DNA of 5,329 nt from assembly GCA_903867845.1 (NCBI GenBank), contig CAIPSZ010000040.1:1-5329 (forward strand), written 5' to 3'. Shown piece after piece: positions 3,001-5,329 of the stretch. The first letter of the stretch is position 1; the number at the start of each line of letters is the position of its first letter. Origin of the DNA: Candidatus Kerfeldbacteria bacterium (GTDB taxonomy: Bacteria; Patescibacteriota; Patescibacteriia; PEXW01). The position numbers and the translations under genes are program-made. The notes beneath the pieces were generated by a model. That model was given only the letters and a program-made list of their open reading frames with translations, did no database searches and was not told the DNA's origin.

Positions 3001-5329
3001 GTACCGGAAGATGGCCAGGGGTTCGCGCACATGAAATCGTTGATAGGAATGGAGGTGGAACCTGAGCCCGTTGTCCCAAAACCGGTGACGTTGACGGACA
3101 GACCCTCGCTACCACTCGCCGAATTCAAAGCGGTCGCAAAGAAGTTCTGTTGCGTGTACTGATTTGGCACGGCATTGCACGGTAAGCCAGCGCTGCACGC
3201 GCTATAGGTATTCGAGCTTCCCGGTGTCCCGCCGGTATCCGCTTCTTTCCACGTTGCTGACGCTATATTGAGTGGCCCGTGCCAGGATTTATCAAAAGCT
3301 TGAACGGTATACTCGTGCTGGTTCCCAGGAACTGTGTTTGCACGATCATTTTGGCACGTGTCACCACTGCAGGTGAACTGGTCACTGGTAATTTTGGCAT
3401 TCGTAACTGCGTTGTAGATTGCAACGTTGGCAATTTGACACAGTGTGGTACTTGCATCAACGACATATGGCGGGAAGGTCCACGTCGCTGGGAGGAACAG
3501 CCCCTTGATGGTCTGCACTCCGCCCGACCCACCGCGAACGGTGAGGAGATACGTTCCATTGTCCAGCGGTTGCTGCAAGTGGAGGGTGGCGGTATTTCCA
3601 GCGAGGGTCACTGAGGCGGGTACCGCGGACGTACCATTCATGAGCTGGATCGTACTTGCATTTACTGTGCTTGGCTGCATGTCATCAACAAAGGTCACGG
3701 AAAAATCATAGTTACGGCAATCCAGAATACCAGGTGGTTGTGGTTGATAGGTATCAATGATGCCCGAGGTACAAGAAGAGGTAAGCTGACAAATTTGGCT
3801 CGTGCAACACCCACTGCTGCACTCGCTGTTCTGCGAGCAGCTCACCGCGTATTTCACCGGTGTTGCTAAACAGGTATTCCCTTCCGCTGATGGCGCGCTA
3901 ACCGTCGTGAGCGCGGGTGAAGGCGGTGGTGACTTTGGCATGCCCGTTCCTGCGGGAACGCTCGTCGTCGCAATTTTTTGCGACATCAATGTCACGTTAC
4001 TATTGAGGGTAAAATTGCTGGATGGCTGTGATGGCGTGGTGAAGTACGTCGCGCCGCCCGTAGAGACAAAGTTGTCACCGTTGTACGTTAGCGCAGAGCC
4101 CTCCTTCACTGCGATGGGTGTGATGTTGCAGAGCAGTGGTTTCTTCCCTGAGGCGGGAAGGTTGGTAGTGCTGCCGTCTGGAGTTGCGCAGACGTTCGCA
4201 ATGGTGTAGCTCTGCGGGTTGCTCGTGAGCGCTTCATTGGTCTGCACGGTAACACCCCACACGCCCGACGCGTTATCTGGCTGTGCTTGCACGCGGATGC
4301 TATTTTCTGTCCAACCCGCGTCACCGCAAATTGTAAAGCTCCCCGGGATTGCCGGATTCGACCCGTCGTTGAACAGCACATTACCCGCGCCTCGCCGGTT
4401 CCCAAAGTAGCAGCCATTAACCTGAATGATGTCACCTGGTGGACCAGAAGCATTTACGACACTATTAATGTTCTTCACGAATGGCGTGCAGAGGTGCGTC
4501 GCTGGATCGCACGTTGAGCCTGTGCACTGGAATGGATTCCCATCGTTCTTTTGGTTGCAATCCGATGGTTTGTCACAGTAATTGTGGACGACATCGATGT
4601 TGCCACTTCCGCTAAGTCCGTTGTACGTTGCCGAAACGGTTGCCGTACCATCCACGCCACCGGCCAACTGCACCGTTGCCGTATCTGCATTTTCCGAAGG
4701 ATCAGCAGACACTGGAACGGAACTCGTCGGGCCAAGGGTAACCAAAGTTGGATTCTTGGTAACTGCCCAGGTAAAATTCCCACCAAGATTCGTTAGGTCA
4801 TTGCAGGTGCTGTTCGTTGCCGATGCGGTGTACGGTACGGTTCCGCCAGTCCCGAGCGGGCCAGCCTGCGATGGGTTGAGCGTGACTGCTTCCACTTTGC
4901 AATTGGTATTCCCCGCGCGAATCTGGAAGTGCCATTTCGCATCGCCGCTCATCTGAACACCTTTACTACTCTGCACGTTTCCGCGAATCGTCACTTGGTA
5001 CCAGTACCCGCCATCAAGTACCGCATTCGGCGCCGTTGGGGTGAAAGTGACTGCGTCCCCGGCACCATTAACAGATAACGCTCCACTCACAGCTGTTGGC
5101 GTAGTACAGGTAAAATCTGTTGCGTTATCGCACCGCTGGACCACGACATTAGCAGGGTTGAGTAATCCAGTCGCGCCGTTGCTGACATCCATTTTCACAT
5201 TGAACTTCCCGGATATTTTGAGATTCTGGCAGACGTTCGGGGCGTTGGGCACTGGATTCGGTGTGGGCATTACTCCGGTGCTGGGGTTACATGAGTAGTC
5301 CTGTACTAGTGCTGGCGTATCATCTGCCG
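87..5329 (-). CDS. Giant multi-domain Ig-like, cysteine-rich surface/adhesin-like protein (5' end outside window)
   Basis: One uninterrupted minus-strand frame ends at TAA (87-89). The first in-window ATG (5268-5270) gives 1,727 residues, but the 19 codons before it are also open to the edge, reading ADDTPALVQDYSCNPSTGV. No signal peptide follows that Met, and the GGAG before it sits only 2 nt away, so the true start is upstream. The protein is rich in Thr, Ser, Asn, Ala and Gly and is made mostly of beta-sandwich modules: two Big_5-like, one Big_2-like, two TIG-like and five C-terminal Ig-like repeats, plus a pseudopilin-like domain near 919-1128 and Cys-rich inserts. It has 49 Cys, grouped in clusters, which suggests disulfides formed outside the cytoplasm. 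No catalytic motif is recognised. Such architectures are known from exported adhesins and surface fibres; that role is inferred. No anchor is visible at the C terminus (NLNMDMLMI). A terminator follows 24 nt after the stop, so this is the last gene of its transcript. Reality of the gene is very sure; function is not. Confidence 0.96.
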   Translation of the reverse strand, partial: ADDTPALVQDYSCNPSTGVMPTPNPVPNAPNVCQNLKISGKFNVKMDVSNGATGLLNPANVVVQRCDNATDFTCTTPTAVSGALSVNGAGDAVTFTPTAPNAVLDGGYWYQVTIRGNVQSSKGVQMSGDAKWHFQIRAGNTNCKVEAVTLNPSQAGPLGTGGTVPYTASATNSTCNDLTNLGGNFTWAVTKNPTLVTLGPTSSVPVSADPSENADTATVQLAGGVDGTATVSATYNGLSGSGNIDVVHNYCDKPSDCNQKNDGNPFQCTGSTCDPATHLCTPFVKNINSVVNASGPPGDIIQVNGCYFGNRRGAGNVLFNDGSNPAIPGSFTICGDAGWTENSIRVQAQPDNASGVWGVTVQTNEALTSNPQSYTIANVCATPDGSTTNLPASGKKPLLCNITPIAVKEGSALTYNGDNFVSTGGATYFTTPSQPSSNFTLNSNVTLMSQKIATTSVPAGTGMPKSPPPSPALTTVSAPSAEGNTCLATPVKYAVSCSQNSECSSGCCTSQICQLTSSCTSGIIDTYQPQPPGILDCRNYDFSVTFVDDMQPSTVNASTIQLMNGTSAVPASVTLAGNTATLHLQQPLDNGTYLLTVRGGSGGVQTIKGLFLPATWTFPPYVVDASTTLCQIANVAIYNAVTNAKITSDQFTCSGDTCQNDRANTVPGNQHEYTVQAFDKSWHGPLNIASATWKEADTGGTPGSSNTYSACSAGLPCNAVPNQYTQQNFFATALNSASGSEGLSVNVTGFGTTGSGSTSIPINDFMCANPWPSSGTPFMDPALLTPAPAGTPSHNFTFQICRDSNAQYTMTENPTLGQQLGNLTKEYFFFTVDTKTGTKTGDAIGVRVIKNDEDLSPLRWYQKTFGKDPSGSTMEVDGYPAIREGRTVYVAADYLPNAASQSYPYIYVFSYTDKAGSATVAMFEQLLLNLHFNTVIPSTDERFSDLRTDVKRVFAYEEIIYALDAYKKAHSGAYPTLESGTYLSSYSMTSWPSWQQTLGAQLGISMPKDPLNLWNTTWPGSPCTGASVDPTTCWDATAKVMHFPNEVPSGAPPPTFGEPPHSTGIAYHYTTNATGKPDAQLYGVGSVYFWAHRSNFTQSFAKLGPKVSRSTNICPAGQSQCYGFDLVLDSADDGGGFTNIVNVRVKQDATAPTVSITSPATGSTVSGMVEVIATADDGTGSGVGAVNFLVKNSSGSQQTSGSIGAPSADGKYHWTFNSRQFANGAAASGTGVTLSVTASDKAGNASNAISATYGVQNAPGDQIPPILTLVAPSADGQVSGTPTVSANASDTGTNASGMAKVEFYLGTSKVGESDCLASCPPPPFSASVDTTVFPDGSYTYSAVAYDKSGNTSIKQLTLQVNNGGSGGAAPTVNITFPDTSSTLSGSSTNVVADVIPASGSKGIDYVSFTVDSETTPRATLTSAPYTFTWLLRDATTGKTYDTNTHHKVTVTGYDRSGLSTSTTADFTYGTAVATADIQPPIITVGSPKDGDTFGGIKNINAVIADNVSVQRVELYIDNTAVPFTGCGIGPSCTLSYDWNTVFELAGSHSIAISAYDSSNNASTVALNVTVSNSVIMSFSAPGSDATVQDGTCTNSAKSCTSDANCGNSYFACTTPTDFSRTCDGYFDTSCAPAKCVSRWNGGVCSKYSGTIRIAVSKTCRTDQLLSNVKLYTDPYTSTSTPFTTITNCTNGLCTYNWLPSTLSDGPHTLYAIGTATKTDGSTCMGGAKVNVTVNNNLNLNMDMLMI
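120..611 (-). other. Domain: C-terminal Ig-like repeat E, interrupted by an eight-Cys insertion
   Basis: Residues about 1554-1717. IMSFSAPGSDATVQDG is the usual opening of the repeat and SGTIRIAVSKT the usual second strand, but about 56 residues (1572-1627; nucleotides 390-557) with Cys at 1573, 1580, 1586, 1593, 1603, 1611, 1616 and 1625 lie between them. After it the fold resumes with SNVKLYTDPYTS, CTYNWLPSTLSDGPHTLYAI and KVNVTVNN. Cys1669/1674 again mark the loop seen in repeats B and D. The protein stops ten residues after this domain. Confidence 0.7.
615..902 (-). other. Domain: C-terminal Ig-like repeat D
   Basis: Residues about 1457-1552. QPPIITVGSPKDGDTFGG opens it, VQRVELYIDNTAVPF follows, then a CGIGPSC loop (Cys1507, Cys1513), LSYDWNT and HSIAISAYDSSNNAST. 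The loop occupies the same place as the CLASC loop of repeat B, so B and D are the closest pair by layout. Confidence 0.8.
924..1226 (-). other. Domain: C-terminal Ig-like repeat C
   Basis: Residues about 1349-1449. APTVNITFPDTSSTLSG matches the opening of repeat A; IDYVSFTVDSETTP and PYTFTWLLRD fit the middle strands; HKVTVTGYDRSGLSTST closes it. The final turn is DRSGL rather than D-x-x-GN, so this is the most diverged copy of that motif. No Cys. Confidence 0.75.
1242..1544 (-). other. Domain: C-terminal Ig-like repeat B
   Basis: Residues about 1243-1343. IPPILTLVAPSADGQVSG opens it, AKVEFYLGTSKVGESD fits the central strands, and YTYSAVAYDKSGNTS closes it with the shared A-x-D-x-(A/S)-G-N turn. 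A CLASC loop (Cys1296, Cys1300) followed by four prolines interrupts the strand before FSASVDTTVFPDGSY. A GGSGG linker (1344-1348) leads to the next repeat. Confidence 0.8.
1563..1880 (-). other. Domain: C-terminal Ig-like repeat A
   Basis: Residues about 1131-1236. It has the signature of tandem bacterial Ig-like repeats: APTVSITSPATGSTVSG at the start, EVIATADDGTGSGVGAVNFL in the middle, YHWTFN, and LSVTASDKAGNASN at the end. The ASDKAGN turn (1219-1225) recurs in the repeats that follow. Cys-free, unlike most of the protein. Confidence 0.8.
1887..2516 (-). other. Domain: type IV pseudopilin-like (GspG-like) globular domain without N-terminal membrane helix
   Basis: Residues about 919-1128. 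An amphipathic helix (about 921-951: RFSDLRTDVKRVFAYEEIIY then ALDAYKKAHSG) is followed by AYPTLESGTY, WPSW, a second helix QQTLGAQLGI and MPKDPLN. The order helix-YPT-x-x-G...(L/M)PKDP is that of GspG/PulG major pseudopilins and of many pilin-like proteins of Patescibacteria. The later AYHYTTN and LYGVGSVYFW strands fit the C-terminal beta sheet. What is missing is the prepilin peptidase site and hydrophobic helix that lets a pilin join a fibre. Cys pairs 1004/1014 and 1095/1102 may lock loops. Big inserts (1000-1045) separate the KDP motif from the strands. The match is by pattern only; a chance resemblance is possible but the combination of motifs makes it unlikely. Confidence 0.6.
2517..3035 (-). 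other. Unrecognised globular module preceding the pseudopilin-like domain
   Basis: Residues about 746-918. It is less Thr/Ser-rich and richer in aromatic and charged residues than the Ig modules. It shows CANPWPSSG, HNFTFQICRDSN, KEYFFFTVDTKTG, DAIGVRVIKNDEDLSPLRWY, then VDGYPAIREGRTVYVAADY, SYPYIYVFSY, and a short helix-like MFEQLLLNLHFN. It reads as a mixed alpha/beta domain, possibly with a carbohydrate- or peptide-binding face because of the many exposed aromatics (inference). I do not know a named family. It runs directly into the helix of the next domain, so the two may fold as one unit. Confidence 0.5.
3036..3464 (-). other. Ig-like/beta-rich region of unclear family
   Basis: Residues about 603-745. 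A strand with CQIANVAIYN leads to FTCSGDTCQNDRA and GNQHEYTVQAFDKSW, then ASATWKEAD, which looks like one Ig-like sandwich with a C634-C639 pair on a loop. Residues 690-745 continue with FFATALNSASGSEGLSVNV, another edge strand pair, and Cys692 and Cys698 in a loop. I recognise the GDTCQND...GNQHxY pattern as a type seen in Patescibacteria surface proteins from memory, but cannot name a family. Confidence 0.45.
3465..3743 (-). other. Domain: Big_5-like bacterial Ig-like domain 2
   Basis: Residues about 510-602. It is a shorter but clearer copy of the N-terminal Big_5 pattern: DFSVTFVDDMQPSTVNAST (family 'i.v.Fs.pmd.stvn..t'), then IQLMNG, NTATLHLQQPLDNGTYLLTV and a closing ATWTF strand. It recalls the first Big_5 domain in strand order but has diverged too far for recent duplication to be claimed. 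Structural spacer role inferred. Confidence 0.8.
3765..3839 (-). other. Six-Cys mini-domain with CC pair
   Basis: Residues 478-502 carry six Cys at 478, 484, 488, 489, 494 and 500, spacing C-x5-C-x3-CC-x4-C-x5-C. The core reads SECSSGCCTSQIC. Six Cys with a central CC in 25 residues resembles small knottin-like or dickkopf-like disulfide modules, but no family can be assigned from the sequence alone. It sits exactly between the second TIG-like and second Big_5-like domains, so it may stiffen the joint or act as a binding knob. Confidence 0.65.
3843..4139 (-). other. Domain: second, degenerate TIG-like
   Basis: Residues about 378-476. It opens with LLCNITPIAVKEGSALTYNG and DNF, matching the start of a TIG fold ('I.P..v..G..lti.G.nF'), and then has ATYFTT and NVTLMSQKIATTSVPAG, which fits the later 'i....iP.G' strand. 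The stretch 441-460 with KSPPPSP replaces the usual compact turn and is probably a flexible loop. It ends GNTCLATPVKYAV before the six-Cys mini-domain. Less certain than the first TIG domain. Confidence 0.5.
4197..4478 (-). other. Domain: IPT/TIG-like
   Basis: Residues about 265-358. It shows the classic order of an IPT/TIG fold: a start strand with INSV, then GPPGDIIQVNGCYFG (family pattern 'pG..vti.G.nFg'), VLFNDG, a WTENSIRVQ strand (pattern 'W....I.v.vP'), and GVWGVTVQTNEALTSNPQSY before the end strand. Cys287 and Cys315 are placed where they could bridge strands. TIG domains are usual in bacterial surface proteins and some receptors; here a structural stalk role is inferred. Confidence 0.8.
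4479..4583 (-). other. Cys-rich linker 1 (five Cys)
   Basis: Residues 230-264 hold Cys at 232, 238, 249, 254 and 261 in a Gly/Asn/Asp-rich setting (YCDKPSDCNQ at the start, CDPATHLC near the end). The odd number means one Cys is free or pairs with a neighbouring domain, for example Cys287 of the next TIG domain. It separates the Big_2-like and TIG domains and looks like a small disulfide-stabilised hinge. No named family is assigned. Confidence 0.6.
4587..4901 (-). other. Domain: Big_2-like Ig domain
   Basis: Residues about 124-228. It begins VEAVTLNPSQAGPLGTGG, a typical first strand of Big_2-like domains, has a central FTWAV strand and closes with GTATVSATYNGLSGSGNIDV, matching the family's 'G.atItAt..g.sgsa.v.V' ending. 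Cys124 and Cys156 could pair. A stalk role is inferred from the family; the assignment rests on these end patterns only. Confidence 0.65.
4917..5231 (-). other. Domain: Big_5-like bacterial Ig-like domain 1
   Basis: Residues about 14-118. The pattern fits the Big_5/SbsA-like Ig family: an early strand ending in a residue-type counter (LLNPANVVVQ), a central strand with AVTFTPTAPNAVLDGG, then YWYQVTIRGNV, a polar turn SSKGVQMSG and a closing WHFQI strand. In this family the order 'tFtP...L..G..Y.vtv...v.d..G' is diagnostic. Cys 14, 47 and 55 may form a local disulfide. This is usually a spacer or cell-surface fold without enzymatic activity. Confidence 0.75.

Noticed and set aside
3802..4209. 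Plus-strand open frame of 135 codons with hydrophobic stretches
   Set aside because: It is antisense to the TIG-like region; the Val/Leu-rich look comes from reading Thr/Asn-rich coding sequence backwards. No ribosome binding site or family resemblance is seen.
4106..4453. Minus-strand 115-codon frame overlapping the giant gene in another phase
   Set aside because: Out-of-frame shadow of the TIG region: Arg- and Ser-rich, with no domain pattern.
1..5329. Alternative genetic code (TGA as Gly, as in Gracilibacteria/SR1)
   Set aside because: There is no in-frame TGA across more than 1,740 codons and the gene ends in TAA, so the standard bacterial code suffices.
1..5329. CRISPR array, tRNA, rRNA or insertion sequence
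   Set aside because: No regularly spaced direct repeats, cloverleaf, rRNA core sequence, transposase or terminal inverted repeats were found; nearly all of the window is coding.

Overview
The window is essentially one gene: a single minus-strand reading frame that enters at the right edge (5329) and runs to a TAA stop at 87-89. It fills about 98% of the sequence. It encodes at least 1,746 residues of a giant, modular, Ig-like, cysteine-rich protein that is almost certainly exported. Residue numbers below count from the first in-window Met (codon 5268-5270), which is not the real start: the frame stays open for 19 more codons to the window edge, and no signal peptide is seen.

Layout from N to C terminus: Big_5-like domain (about 14-118); Big_2-like domain (124-228); short Cys-rich linker (230-264); IPT/TIG domain (265-358); weaker TIG-like domain (378-476); six-Cys mini-domain (478-502); second Big_5-like domain (510-602); poorly classifiable Ig-like/beta region (603-745); unrecognised globular module (746-918); a domain resembling the globular part of a type IV/GspG-type pseudopilin but without its N-terminal membrane helix (919-1128); then five Ig-like repeats to the C terminus, the last carrying an eight-Cys insertion. 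No sortase signal, transmembrane anchor or known C-terminal sorting domain is visible, so any export signal or anchor must lie upstream of the window.

Downstream, a strong rho-independent terminator (34-62) closes the transcript. Its T-tract runs into a perfect extended -10 element on the same strand (26-34), which might drive the next gene. Nothing else is recognisable in 1-33.

Organism: base composition is around half GC, the standard genetic code is used (no in-frame TGA), and the architecture (Big_5, TIG and short Cys-rich knots plus a pseudopilin-like fold) reminds me most of large surface proteins of Candidate Phyla Radiation bacteria (Patescibacteria; Uhrbacteria- or Magasanikbacteria-like). 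This is recall-based inference; a Myxococcota-type or other environmental bacterium cannot be excluded. The likely role is adhesion or surface-fibre formation, possibly linked to a type IV pilus-like machine, but no substrate or partner can be read from the sequence.
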